The position numbers and the translations under genes are program-made. 64,000 bases of DNA from Paramacrobiotus metropolitanus (Eukaryota > Tardigrada > Eutardigrada > Parachela > Macrobiotidae). Shown in pieces: positions 1-11,420 of this stretch. Position 1 is the first letter of the stretch. Every line of letters begins with the position of its first letter. The DNA lies in the NCBI RefSeq assembly GCF_019649055.1, contig NW_026570242.1:1178001-1242000 (forward strand), in the 5' to 3' direction. The notes under the pieces were generated by a model. That model saw nothing but the letters and a program-made list of their open reading frames with translations. It ran no database searches and was not told the DNA's origin.

Positions 1-2478
1 GGAAGATCCATCATACACCGAGCAGATCGCATCACACGACTGGAAACGGAAGGTGAAATCCTCAGAGAGGCAAAGAAAGACCTCGACAAGACACTAGATC
101 AAAGGGCAAACACAATTATCGACCAGATGAGAAGAGTCACCGAAGCAAATTCACAATATGAGAAGTTAAGAAAGGACCCAAACGATCTGATGAAAGAATA
201 CCGACAGATGGAATCACTGAACAAAACGCTTCAAAAAGAAATCAAAGCACAGTAAAGTTCAGCAAAAGCAAAAGAAGAAGAAACAGCTGAACAGTGCCTT
301 AAGGAGCCGAAACGGATAGAGTCTCCGCCCCTAGGATATGGTGAGGTCCACTCGACTGAAGGTAGCTTTCATTTCAGAGCTCCCTTAAAGACGGGGACCG
401 GCCGAAGTGACGGCCAGGATGAAGAAAAGGTTAAAACCGAAAAGATCACCGACGACACTGAGTTGGCGAAGGGGCACTCAGGACCGATCGGCGGGATTAA
501 CCCTCGACCACATGAAACAGTACCGAGTGAAACAATTGTCTATAAATCCGACCATCAGCCAGTTAATCGGGAAGACCCACGGGTTTGCCAAAACGAGCAG
601 GAAAGGGTAGCTCGTGAAGAAGAAAGGCGAGAAAGGGAATACGGTGCTGAATATCACGCTGAAGCACAGCGATTACGCCGAGAAGAACGAAAGTTCAGAG
701 GAATCATGAGGGCAATGTCTCGGAAATCTGCACTGACCGATTTTGACGGCAACCGAGACGCTTTACTTGGTTGGATCCGTCAGGTCGAGAAAACTCAAAA
801 GACGTATGACCTTTCGGATGCAGCAATGATGCTGAAAGTCGCCAACGCAGTCAAAGGTGACGCGAAGGCGTGGTTTGACGCGGAAAGAGAAATTGACGAT
901 GAAGAAGAGGCGGAAGAACTAACCGTCGATGAATGGATGACGAAGTTCAAAGAACATTTTGGCGATCGCGACGAAGGAGCCAACGCCTTGAGGGAAGCTA
1001 TGACAAGATAGTTCGAGGCCGGCAAAGAAACGCTTGATCAATTCTATCAGGCGATCATACGCTTCAAATCGAAGCGGATCATTACAGAGAAGCAGGCCAT
1101 CGGATTCCTAATCCAAGGATGTAAGAACGATAGTGACCTTTATAAGGCACTTCGAGCGCTGAAATTTCATAACCCAATGGACATCGAAGAATTCGTCCCC
1201 ACATGGTCAACTGGCGAAGAAAAGTAAAAGGTCACGAGAGGCAACCGGACTCAAGACGACTGCGTCATCATTCGATCCGGTCAGATCGAAGAAGTCGCGA
1301 ATAGGCGACAAAACCAGTCGTGTTCGGCACAGATGCCAAGAAATATTTAGGAATTTCCGCCTTTAGGCACTCAAGAGGTGATCTTTGGCAACGAGCGAAA
1401 TGAAGGTCAGATATCGTACGCGACGATCGCGGCGATACAAACAGCGGTCCAGGAAGCGACCAAGTTTGCGATCTCAGCCCTTCAAGCGACAGCTCAACAG
1501 GCGGCTAGGGTAGCGCAGAACTCCCAAAGGAATGTCCAAGGGAATGCCCTGAATGGAGGGTTTGGCGGTCAGAGAATGGCTCAGGGGAATCCGGGCTTTG
1601 CTGGCCAGGGATTTAATGGTGGCGGAGTAGGCCAAGGAAATTTTAGGCCGAACCGCGGACAAGGGAATCAATGACCACGATATGGGTCGCGAATGAAGCG
1701 CTATTCACCATGATTGATGTATGGGTGGTCAATATATGCGCTGACATGCCAGAACTGCATGTACGGCAATCACCACACGCAGGCGTGTCCGTTTGCGGTA
1801 ACACCGTGGAACCAAAACCCTAACCGAGTTGTATACCAAGAATGGCTGATGCTGCGCAACAATCATGGTGGATGGCGCAACGGGATGGCAAATGGATATG
1901 TGCCACAGTCACGCCAAGGCGAACGGTATGCTGGTCAAGGGGGCCAGTGGAACAACGGAGGTCAAGGTGGCCAGGGTAATTTCGGCGGCCAAGGAAACTT
2001 CGGCGGTGGTCAAGGTGGCCAAGGAAACTTCGCCGGAGGCCAAGGTAACTTTGCTGGTCAAGGTGGCCAAGGCGGAGGAAACGGCGGATATGGCTCATCT
2101 ACAGGAGGCTTCCGAGGAAGAGGAAGAGGCCGTGGCGGCAACCGCGGCAATAACGGCGGCGGCCAATGGAACAACGGTGGCCAATGGAACAACGGCGGTG
2201 GTCAAGGAGGCCAGTGGAATAACTGTGGTCAAGGTGGCCAATGGAACGGTGGTGGTCAAGGTGGCCAGAATTTTGCCGGTCAAGGTGGCCAGGGCAACTT
2301 CGCCGGTCAAGGTGGCCAGGGCGACTTCGGCGGTCAGCAAGGCGGCTTTGCCGGGGGAAACCGGAACGGTTTCGGTCAGCAAGGCGGAGGCTTTAACTTC
2401 GCCCCAGCGAATGGTGCCGGTCAGGCGCGAGGAGCGCCGGTTCAGGGAATGGTCCAGGGAAACGTACAAGGTCAGTAG
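1..2478 (+). pseudogene. gag: Gypsy gag (capsid and nucleocapsid), interrupted by stops
   Basis: One reading frame (frame 1) carries the whole region. It is broken by TAA at 253, TAG at 1009, TAA at 1225, TAG at 1348, TGA at 1672, TGA at 1711 and ends with TAG at 2476. Residues encoded at 1-252 look like a coiled coil. About 720-1220 matches the Retrotrans_gag capsid domain (FDGNRDALLGWI, AVKGDAKAWFDA). A perfect CCHC zinc knuckle (C-x2-C-x4-H-x4-C) is encoded at 1747-1788 and is followed by a Gly/Gln/Asn-rich tail. The frame stays aligned across all stops, so the damage is point mutation, not indels. Several stops are one C-to-T change from CAA, CAG or CGA. It would have formed the virus-like particle shell and bound the RNA genome. 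Confidence 0.85.
1920..2345 (+). repeat. Coding minisatellite for the GQGGQ/GNF tail of gag
   Basis: Repeats of GGTCAAGGTGGCCA and close variants, with spacers encoding N-F-A-G or W-N-N-G, give a Gly-Gln-rich low-complexity nucleocapsid tail with an RGRGRG stretch. Such tails bind RNA. The repeat probably grew by slippage. Confidence 0.8.
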
Positions 2479-2651
2479 GCGCCGGTGAGCCTGCTGGTCG
2501 TCCCAGGATTCAAGAAAGTAACTCGAAATCGAGCAAAGGGGCGCGCAAAGGTCAAGAAAAGGGTATAAAAAGATTGCCGCAAGGACGGAAGAATCTGACC
2601 GAAAGGTCACCGCAGAAAGCAACTGCGGGAAGTCAAGAAAGTAGCTTGACT

Positions 2652-2930
2652 CAGCCGGGGATGACCGAAAGGTCACCGCAGAAAGTAACTGCGGGAAACA
2701 GGGTTGAAGGAAGGGCCTCAACTCTGCATCCGGATCAGCAGAAAGTAACTGCATCGAATGGTCACGAAAGAACTTGACGCTGCAACAAGTGCAGCCGGGG
2801 CCGACCAAAAGGTAACCGCAGAAAGTAACTGCGGGGAACAGGGTTGACGGAAGGGCCTCAACTCTGCATCCGGGACAGCAGAAAGTAACTGCAAATCAAG
2901 AAAGTCACGAAAGTAACCTTGACGCTGCAA
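2652..2930 (+). repeat. Two tandem copies of a ~140-bp unit between gag and protease
   Basis: Copy 1 (about 2652-2791) and copy 2 (about 2792-2930) share the order: AAAGGT(C/A)ACCGCAG, AAAGTAACTGCGGG, AGGGCCTCAACTCTGCATCC, then a second AAAGTAACTGC. A shorter related piece lies at 2598-2640. Stops occur in each frame, so no single protein spans it. Confidence 0.8.
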
Positions 2931-3091
2931 GGACAGCATACCGTCGAAAGAAAAAAAGCCGTCGAAAGACGTGCGTAATGAAAGGTCATAATATGAAGTT
3001 ATTGCGCAAGTGATAAAAGGTCACGAGAACGCACAAGAGAAGGGGCAAATGTGCGAAGTGGCAAAGCTCACGGGCAACGAGATCGCTGCGA

Positions 3092-3777
3092 ATGAGCAGA
3101 CGAAAGCCTTACCGAAAACGGATTGAAAAGTTCTCAGACATGCGACCCAACGTACCGAAACGGATAGATCGTTGGAGCTCGAAAGGTCTGATAGAGAGCA
3201 AGCACCATGCACCGATTCCAGTCAAGTGCCGAATAAGAGTGTTGAAACTGGAAGATGGAAATTTAACGAAACGGATCGAAGCTTACACGCACGAAGTCAA
3301 AGTGGGAAATAAAATGTCATGGCGATGCTTGACACTGGCGCAGAGACGTCTTTGATCTGTCAACAGTTTTGTGAAAGGAACGGCCTTCACATCTTACCGC
3401 TTCCGCCGAGAAGGACGGTGATGATCAAAGGTATCAGCGGAACGTCAGGCTTTCAAGTCACGCATTGCTGCGTAGGACCGGTGACCTTAAGAAAGAAAAC
3501 GAGTCAGCACTCGTTCTACGTCAGACCAGAGTCAGACGATGTTCAAGTCCTACTGGGATTCGACTCCCTTGCAAAGAAATTCGTCCTGATAGACGAGGAC
3601 GACGAGGAAGAAAGAGAAACCGAAGCTGAAGATGATGAGCCGAAATCCTATGCAAAAGTTAATGCAGGAAAGGTCACCGAACTTCAACCAAGAAATGATT
3701 CGGGGCAAACGGTTATCCCAGTACCAGAGGCACAGGGATCGAAGATTATAAGCAAAATGAGAATGGTGAAGAGCTAA
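3092..3777 (+). pseudogene. pro: Gypsy aspartic protease
   Basis: The retropepsin signature A-M-L-D-T-G-A-E is encoded at 3322-3345 with the catalytic Asp at 3331-3333. The flap-distal V-L-L-G-F-D follows near 3550. Upstream residues of the fold (E-V-K-V-G-N-K) lie in frame 2 at about 3295-3312 while the catalytic part is in frame 1, so a frameshift lies at about 3312-3318. An acidic D/E tail follows and the frame stops at 3775. The enzyme would have cut the Gag-Pol polyprotein. Confidence 0.75.
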
Positions 3778-4080
3778 TCCCAGTATCAGAGGCACAGGGA
3801 TTAGAAAATGCTAAAAGAAGCAAAAGGTCACCGAAGTCGAAAGGGACACAAAGGTCACCAACGATGGAACAAATTAGGATTATGCCAGCAGAAGCGCTGA
3901 TTGCAAAGAAACAGTCGCTAGTGTCAGGAATGGAGTGGTCCAGGCTAATCCCAGTACCAGAGGCACTGGGCACGAGAATGGTAGGGCCCAGAAAAGAGCC
4001 GGGACTGATGACTAGCGACGAAAGAGCACTATTCTCGGAAATACGAGATCAAGCCAGAAAGCAACTGGACACAAGGAAAA

Positions 4081-4120
4081 CAGAGCATGGTTCTCAGCAT
4101 ACCTTCGAACCACGCACTGC
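4081..4120 (+). repeat. Linker module, copy 1 of 4
   Basis: Shares TTCTCAGCATACCTTCGAACC and a CACTGC end with the copies at 4185, 8160 and 9788. Encodes T-F-E-P-R-T-A. Confidence 0.7.
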
Positions 4121-4184
4121 TGACGAAACATGCAACAAAGCAAGGGAGCGGGCGAAAGGTCGAAACACGCGCTCGCGCAACGAT

Positions 4185-4228
4185 GCAGCAAAGCGTAGTT
4201 GTCGTCGTACTTCCGAACCACGCTCTGC
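4185..4228 (+). repeat. Linker module, copy 2 of 4
   Basis: Begins GCAGCAAAGCGTAG and ends CCACGCTCTGC; encodes T-S-E-P-R-S-A in the same phase as the other copies. Confidence 0.7.
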
Positions 4229-5403
4229 AGATAAAGATATCGAAGTTATCGAAGTACCTTCAGGAGATAGTGTAATCGAAATTGAATGGGATGACGAATG
4301 GACAGATACCGACTCAGTTGAAAAAAAATAACTGCGTTATCACCCGTCCAAAACCAAAAGAACGGATGCCAGAAGGGGATAATCGAGTCGTCTGCCGTAA
4401 ACCAAGAGAATGGACGGCGGAGGAGAGAGCAACCTCTTGTCATCATGACTGGCACGACAGCGATGACCTTTCGACAGCGAGACCTCAAGAAAAGAGTGCA
4501 AAGTGCATGCAAGAAATGACGCAAGATGACCTTTCGGAATGGCCGAAATGCAATGAAGCAATCGCACGTCAATCATGAGAAAACTTCCCATGCCAGACTT
4601 GCCAAAAGCAAGTCACTTCTGGCAATGCTATCGAGAATGGTTATCAGTAGTAAAGAACTACATCATCTTCAGAGAAAAGTGGCTCCACCATTGGCAGCAA
4701 GAAGCTGATAACTTCATTCCCGAAAAGGCGGAGAAAAGCGACCCATGTTATACACAAACCCGATCACAAAGCTCGACAGAGAAAGGCGACGAGCATTTGA
4801 AGAGAACGAAATATGAGAAAAAGCTAGGATCGACTTATTCTATGAACTCAGAGTAAATTATCCATGGAAAGGTGAAGGAAGAACGTCGTTTTTCCAATTG
4901 GACTGGGCACACCGGTGTACGAGCTATTTGACCTTTACCAGGCCTGCCGCAAGAAAGGAAATTTAGGGCCATGGAATAGACAATGGGGAAAAATCCTTGA
5001 AGAGGTACCGATATTCACGGGAGATGTGCCATAGCCAAAGGTCACGAGAAAAAGACACGAACTTGGATTATTCGGTTATCCAAGAAAGAAATAGGTGACC
5101 TTTGCACCAGATCCAGATGGAGTGGAGTATCCCGGACGAGGCGGAGATACTTGGTGCATGTACTAAACCATACCGAGCGACGACTAGATCACAGAAGAGC
5201 TGAAGCCTAATTGCGTCTTTATCAGTGATAAGAGACCTAAAGGTCACGGCACAAGCGCTGAAAAAGAAAAAAACAAAGAGAACGGTACAAGTGCCGAAGA
5301 AATTAAAGAAACAGAACTAGAAGTCAGCACAAGCGCTGTTCACGAAAACGGCACAGGCGCCAAAGAAGAGCAAACTACGCACACAGCGTATGAGCTGGCT
5401 CAG

Positions 5404-8091
5404 ATGATCAAGGAACTGAACCAGGCGATTCGGGATAAGGAAAACGGAATCCCAGTAACAGAAGCAAAAAGGGCTCAGATGTCTCCGAAAGTGAAGAAAG
5501 CAGCGTCGTTAGTAGCATCACTGCAAAGGTCACTCGGTAATGGTGAGGAAGGGCCACCACCCGAGAAGAACGAAAGATCACTAAACGCGATGCTGGAAGA
5601 AAAAGAGCCAGAAAGGTCAGTTCCAAAAATTGATGAAAGGTCACCCGAAACTGGTGAGGAAGGGCCGCCAGTTGAAAAATCAGAAAGGTCACGGAATACC
5701 GCTCAAGCAAATGATTGCTTGGAAGACGAAGAAAGGGATAGGTCACGAGCAAGGATTCGCGCAACACGAACAAATCCAAGGACAGCTGCACGAAACGGAC
5801 GAAAGTCCAAGGAAAAGAACAAACCTCTGCCCGAAAAACGAAAAGCGAAAAAACTTAGCGCTTGTAAGGACGAAGGCGATGACGTTTCAACAGAAATTGA
5901 AGACGAAGGCGTCGATGAGCGACCGATCGAGAAAAAGAGCAAAGGTCAAGCGCTCGAAGCAAATAATAGCAGCGAATCCGACTCGGAATTCTCGAGTAAG
6001 AGCGACAACTCGACCACTTCTGAAGATTCTGGAGTGAGTGACCTTTCAGATCAAGAAGATCTGCGTGACCTTGACGAAGACGTTGAAAAGAACGAAGAAC
6101 AAGAGAAAGAGATCATTGTTCGAGGTGTTAAAGTGCAGAGAGCAAGAATCCCAGAACGAGCAAGCAAAGTCTACAGCGACCAGCGAGTCAAGTTAAGACC
6201 AAACTTGGCGACGCGCGTAAAGGTCAAAATGGGAGGTCATGTACCGCGTGCACAGAAGCTGATGTACACAGTGACGCCACAGAAAGATAATGAAGTCCGA
6301 CCGAGAACGGGAGTAACGGACCATAACGGCACTCGATTTGAAATCGTCATAGAAAACCGGAGCAAAAGCCGAAAGACCGTAAGGAAGGGCCAATTTCTCG
6401 GTTACGTAGAACATTACGAACACCTTGAGAATGTAAAGGTCAACTCGGCTGGCGTTGTGAGAAACGTTTTCGAAGATCCGGAAGTGGATGCAAAGACGAA
6501 AAAAGAATTGAATGACATCATTGAAAGATTAAAGTTAGAATCAGACCTAACTGAAGAACAAAAGAATGACGTGCGAAATGCATTTTGGGAGTTTTGGAAA
6601 GTTCTCCCCACGTCAAAGAAACCGTACGGCGAAGTCAAAGGGGTAACGCACACTATTGACACAGCCGATGCAAAACCGGTTAAATGCAATCCGGCAAGAA
6701 CAAGCTGGAAAGTTCGTGAATTCATCACGAGCACATCGAAGAGATGTTGCAGCAAGATGTCATCGAGCCGTCCGACGCGGAATGGAGTTTCCCGGTCGTA
6801 TTGGCCGCAAAGAAAAATGGCGACGGAACTATAGGGACAAGATTCTGTGTCCATTACATTCTTCTGAAAAAGTTGACGAAAAAGAATATCTATCCACTGC
6901 CGAACCCGGATGAACTGCTTGACGCATGCGCGGGAAACAAATACTACGGCAAGATGGAATTACAAAGTGGCTTCTGGCAGATCCCAATGGATCCAGCCTC
7001 GAAAGACAAGACGACTTTCGTCAGGCAGGACGGAATGTTCCGTTTCAAAAGAATGCCTTTTGGAGTCTGTAATTGACCTGCGACCTTTCAACTTTGCATG
7101 GATAAAGTCTTGTCGAACGCAAAGCGAATGGGTTGCGTTTTCGGCTACAATGATGACGTGATCTTTGCAGGGAAGACCTGGGAGATCTTCATGCAGAACT
7201 TAAGGAACGTCCTTCAAAGTTTGGTTGACGCAGGCTTCACAATTAAGCCGACGAAATGCTAATTCGGCATGCGCGAAATGGGATTCCTGGGGCACATCCT
7301 CAGTGAGAATGGTATCAGAATGGATCCCGAAAAGCTCATGGCAGTAAACGGCCAAAAGAAACCGACAACTGAACGGCAATTGAGGTCATTCCTAGGATTA
7401 GCGAATTATTACAGAAAGTTCATCCTTTGGATACGCGCAAAATACGGCGCATCTTTACGAATTGCTGAGACACGAGAAGAACATCAAAAGAGATTGGTCA
7501 GCGATCCATGATCAAGAATTCAATGACCTTAAGAAAGCGTTGTGTAAGGATCCAGTACTGAAGAAGTTCGATCCAACAAAGCCGACAGTGATCGACTGCG
7601 ACGCATCGAAGGAAGGGCTAGGTGCGATCTTGTCCCAAGATGGACATCCCATTGCATAAGCAAATCGCGTTTTGAATGGAGGAGAAAAGAATTACGGAGT
7701 AACGGAATGGGAAAGCTTGGCGGTAGTCTTCGCCGTTAGAAAGTTTAAGTCGTATATCGACTACTCCGAATTCACGGTGAGAACTGACCATAAAACCTTG
7801 ACGAATATTCTAAGTTCGGAGTCAAACAAGTCATGCATGAATCCCCGACTGACAAGATGGGCATTGGCACTTCAAGGTCACCGCTTCAAGATTGAATGCA
7901 AGCCGGGTAAATACTGCGACACCGCAGATGCCCTTTCAAGAGCGCCAATAGAAGGTCCCACTTGCAATGAAGAACAGCATGACGAAATCCCAGACTTCGA
8001 AGATTACAAGAACGAACTTACAGAGAAGAACCTCCGGTTGAAGTTTGGCAACTCTTCGTGCAACTGGCCGAAGAAAGGGAAGAAGGGCTAA
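5404..8091 (+). pseudogene. pol: Gypsy reverse transcriptase and RNase H
   Basis: Frame 1 (5404-6834) carries a charged linker with E-E-G-P-P repeats, then the start of RT (H-T-I-D-T-A-D-A-K-P-V near 6650). Near 6725 the frame moves to frame 3, which carries the palm. The first catalytic Asp is replaced by Glu (K-M-E-L-Q-S-G at 6951-6974). The catalytic box reads Y-N-D-D at 7146-7157, where a hydrophobic residue normally precedes D-D. TGA at 7074 and TAA at 7260 interrupt. Near 7425 the frame returns to frame 1, which carries the connection and RNase H with D-C-D-A-S, T-D-H-K and T-A-D-A-L-S-R boxes, and one TAA at 7657 replacing the usual Tyr. The Asp-to-Glu change alone suggests a dead polymerase. 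Confidence 0.85.
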
Positions 8092-9453
8092 AAGCCGACA
8101 TGAGAAGGGTTATGTCGGAAGAAAAAGAATTTGGAGACATGCGCTCGAGCATAAACGAGGCAGAGCGTAGTCGTCGTCTTACTTTCAAACCCCGCTCTGC
8201 TACCAGGATGAAGGTCAACAGAGTGAGAAAAGAAGCTTCGGAACGAAAAGACGGAGAGGTCATGAAAGATGGTCAGAAAAGAGTAGACCAGAATGACCGT
8301 CGCGAAGCAGAAATCCTCTCTGAATACATTCCGGAAGAGTGTCTCATGAGATTGCTGAGATTCCCAAAAAAAATTGAGAAAGGTCACAAACCTCTCCCGA
8401 GATGCAAGGTAATCACAGACTGGAACGAACTCAGCACCGCGGTAGTCCGCATCGTGAATCGCCAGGGTGACGAAGAAGAAGATGATGATACGAACTTGCA
8501 ATTGCGGATCAAGCAGCTAAAAGATGCGCACCTGGCAATGATCATCGATGAGTTTGAGCACCTGCAAGATGAAGACAAAAGGTCAAAGTTTGAGACGCAT
8601 TACCAGTTATGGAATGGCATACTGTATCGCGTCAAAGACCAGAAAGGAAGACTTGAAAGGACATATGTTGTACCGCTGCAAATGAGAAGGGCTATCATCC
8701 ATGCACCGCATAATGAAAAAGCAGCAGGTCACCTTGGCTTCGAAAAGACGCTAACCGCGATCCGGCTCAGATAATACTGGGACCGTATGAGCACGGATGT
8801 CAAGAATTACATCCTTGCATGCCGAGGATGTCAGTTTATAAAGACGCCAAGAAAATGTCCACGTGGAAAGATCCAAGAAATCTAAGTCGGACATCCATTC
8901 TTCAGAGTCTATGCAGACCTGAAAGGACCATTACTTCCAACGAAGAAACGAGGATATAAATACATCGCGGTCTTCATCGACCAGCTGACGAAGTACGTCA
9001 TAGCGGAGCCAATGAAAACAGCTACCGCAAAGGAATTCGCAAAAGTCTTTGTGAAGCATATAATTCTGGTACACGGAGCGCCACATATTCTCCACACGGA
9101 TCGCGGAAGGCATTTCACCGCAGAAGTTTTGAAAAAGGTTACCAACGTGTTTAAAATCAAACCACGTTTGGAACAGCGTACCAACCTGAAGGCCAAGGAC
9201 AAGTTGAAAGACAGATGCAGACTTTCAGCGATGGATGGTCGCAATACCTAAAAGCGGGAAATGAAAGGAAGTTCAACAAGTATCTTCCTTACGTCATATC
9301 GGCGATGTACCGCGCAGTACACGCAACGACGGGTACTCAGCATACTACATGCTTCACGGAAGAGAGATGACCATGCCAGAAGACGTAGTGACGAAGACAA
9401 ACATTCCGGACGATTACGGTGCCCCAGACAAATGGGTAGAAACTAGAACTTGA
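8092..9453 (+). pseudogene. int: Gypsy integrase
   Basis: Frame 3 carries the HHCC zinc-binding domain (H-N-E-K-A-A-G-H and C-R-G-C, about 8700-8835) and the DDE core. Asp 1 (V-Y-A-D-L) is at 8916-8918 and Asp 2 (H-T-D-R-G) at 9099-9101. A frameshift near 9155 puts the catalytic Glu (Q-V-E-R) at 9206-9208 in another frame, and a second shift near 9330 precedes the C-terminal part ending at 9453. TAA codons at 8772 and 8884 also interrupt. About 8092-8560, before the zinc domain, is a charged linker with one 41-bp module copy. Confidence 0.85.
8160..8200 (+). repeat. Linker module, copy 3 of 4, with inverted ends
   Basis: Begins GCAGAGCGTAG and ends CGCTCTGC, so its ends form 8-bp inverted arms around about 25 bases. 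Encodes S-R-R-L-T-F-K-P-R-S-A. Confidence 0.7.
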
Positions 9454-10250
9454 CCTTTTCAGAAGAAGTGGCGAAGTGCAACTTAGCCGAATCCGATTTT
9501 AGCCGAAAAGTTGGAAGATAAAAGTCATCAGACTTTATCCGGAAAAGCTGGCAACTAAAGGTCACCAGAAATTGCAGCGGGGGGAAGGTCACCCGAGCCC
9601 AAGCGAGAAGAAGCGCCTATTTTGGAAGACCGTGATGGAAAAAGAGTCAGCACTCATCCAGATGCGAAGGACTAAAAGGTCGTGGTGTTGATGAAGCAGA
9701 GAAAGGTCATCATACATCAGCAAGATGCAAAGTGTGGGAGGAAGGACCACCACACGAGAAAAAGCAATCAGAAGGAGAAGCAAATGAGCAGACCGTAGTT
9801 CTCAGATTACTTTCGAACCACACTCTGCAAGAAGAGTAGAATTAGCGAAGGGGCTAAAGCGCTTAGCGAATGGGCTAAGATGAGAAAGGTCACCAATACA
9901 GTTGAAATAGTTCAGTCAAAGAATGATGACAAAGGTCATCGTGAAAGAGCAGCGGAAAGTTTCAGCTCAGCGCTGAATAGCCTTGTTATTATAGGCGTAA
10001 AGACAGACGTTGAAAAATGAAATCAGTGACTTTAGCACGCACTTTAGCACGGCAGTCAATGGGACTTGCCAGTGCTCATTTTGTAGCATTCTTCAGTTGT
10101 GTTTATAAAGTTCTCGCAATCGCGTCGTTTCTCTCTTTCCATAGCGTAGGCGCTATTTAGCATTGCTAGATCTGTTTGGCAGACAGAATTCCGTCAATTC
10201 TGTGCTGCGCGTGAACCTTCATTGGGCCCACGCTTTCAGTTTCATTGTTA
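9454..10250 (+). other. Gypsy 3' region; LTR start not located
   Basis: After integrase the sequence keeps the A-rich, AAAGGTCA-dense composition to about 9935. It repeats linker pieces: E-E-G-P-P near 9733 and module copy 4 at 9788-9828. From about 10020 composition changes. A repeated TTTAGCACG is present at 10030-10055. No env-like domain is visible. An LTR may begin here but cannot be shown without its partner. Confidence 0.4.
9788..9828 (+). repeat. Linker module, copy 4 of 4
   Basis: Begins GCAGACCGTAG and ends CCACACTCTGC. Closest to copy 1 in its TTCTCAG centre. Encodes I-T-F-E-P-H-S-A. Confidence 0.7.
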
Positions 10251-10251
10251 T

Positions 10252-11392
10252 ATCAATCGACACCGACGGGTTGACTAGGTAGATTGGTGGATACAGTCGT
10301 CCATCTTACTGGAAAGTAGATTGCCGCCAGTGCACTGAGACGGCTCACTGCACTCATTGTAATCCATTTAGCTTATCGTTTCTTTTCGCTCATTTATAAG
10401 TTAAATAATATTGGTTTACTTAAACCCTGGGCCTACATGTTGAATAAGCAAGCAAACTGCTTCACTGATACACCCTTGAATTAATCATCAGTGTGGTCAT
10501 TGGATCCGAGAAACCATTTTTCATACTCACATAAACAAGCAGACAGTAGGGTTAACGTTGTTAGAGCCGCGAGCGTGTGCTCCAGGGATGTGGGTGTGGT
10601 TTCGTGGATACAGCTTACGCTGAATCGTCGATCGTGTCTGCCTTTGGCAGAGGCGTACAGCCAGTCTCCGTCGAGCAGTTGTCGTGTGCGCATATTTTGC
10701 CTCGGAAGAATCCTCGTCATCGATAGAGGGGAGTTAGCGTGCTGTTTTGTTCTTTTTTCTCTCATGATTGTCATCCCGATAGATTTTGTGTTGTCATGTG
10801 CAATTATTATTAAAATTGTGCCAATTTTATTCGTTTTTGGTGTGTGCTTTCCGCCACGTTCCTGCGTAGCGCAGGCACAGCTCCAACAACGTTTAAGAAA
10901 TATAAATCATTCAGACAGCCGAGAACAGTCAGATTCACAATAAGACAATAAAATGAATACAATGGCGTCATGCTCATCAATGGATGTCGCCATCAGATTG
11001 GTGGATGACCTTTACAGAAAGGTTGATGACCTTTTAGAAAGGTTGATGACATTAAAAAGAAGGTTGACGAGTTTTTTGAGACAAGCCAGTCTCACATCTC
11101 AGCTCCGCCGTTGTGTTTTTTTCTGTTATCTTTGGTTTTGTGTTGTAATTCGACGGTACAATGCGCCTGCATTAGAGGCTTTGGGCAAAGGATGTCATAA
11201 CCATCTCTTATCACTTAATGGTTGACCGCCAATAAGGTGGCAGTAAGAAAACGAAAAACGTCGGACGGCATTCAGGCAGAGTGGTAAACATATCTGGACA
11301 ACTGCATCCACCTTTCTGTCGGAGCATTGATGGCGTGTATTGACTATCACACTGTGCCTGAATGCACTCAATGGTGTCATTGTTACGAGTAG
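10252..11392. other. Non-coding repeat-derived region
   Basis: A 22-bp phrase (ATCAATCGACACCGACGGGTTG) at 10252-10273 recurs at 11393-11414. It is followed by AGATTGGTGGAT at 10281, which recurs near 10994 and 12580. An open frame of 150 codons at 10491-10943 has two hydrophobic stretches but no recognisable domain or splice evidence. I see no gene that can be supported. Confidence 0.5.
10995..11072 (+). repeat. ~21-bp minisatellite, AAAGGTTGATGACCTTTT type
   Basis: Three to four units. The core AAAGGT-tgatg-ACCTTT is an imperfect tandem palindrome with 6-bp arms. The same unit returns at 13724-13860. Confidence 0.7.
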
Positions 11393-11420
11393 ATCAATCG
11401 ACACCGACGGGTTGGCTCGG

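Larger units (their letters stand above)
3778..5403 (+). other. Gypsy protease-RT linker with repeated peptide modules
   Basis: No conserved domain is visible. Frame 3 is open at 3864-4331. The phrase I-P-V-P-E-A-x-G is encoded three times (about 3717, 3779 and 3950) and as I-P-V-T-E-A near 5452. Two copies of a 40-44-bp module (4081-4120, 4185-4228) recur at 8160 and 9788. AGGTCA words are dense. The stretch from about 4860 to 5400 has stops in all frames and no domain I recognise. Confidence 0.6.
1..9950 (+). mobile_element. Ty3/Gypsy-type LTR retrotransposon, decayed, 5' end outside window
   Basis: The domain order gag, aspartic protease, reverse transcriptase, RNase H, integrase is that of Ty3/Gypsy (Metaviridae) elements. 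The 5' LTR and gag start lie left of the window. No 3' LTR could be delimited because its partner is missing. The right limit is approximate: the AAAGGTCA word that saturates the element continues to about 9935. Every coding module is interrupted by stop codons or single-base frameshifts, so this copy is non-autonomous. Linkers between domains are unusually long and are built from repeated short modules. Confidence 0.9.

Noticed and set aside
1-2478. In-frame TAA, TAG and TGA codons in gag read as an alternative genetic code or readthrough
   Set aside because: All three stops are used at scattered sites, and other parts of the element also have frameshifts; host exons here end normally at TAA or TGA.
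10491-10943. 150-codon frame with hydrophobic segments after the Gypsy element
   Set aside because: No resemblance to env or any other family, and it lies in repeat-derived sequence.
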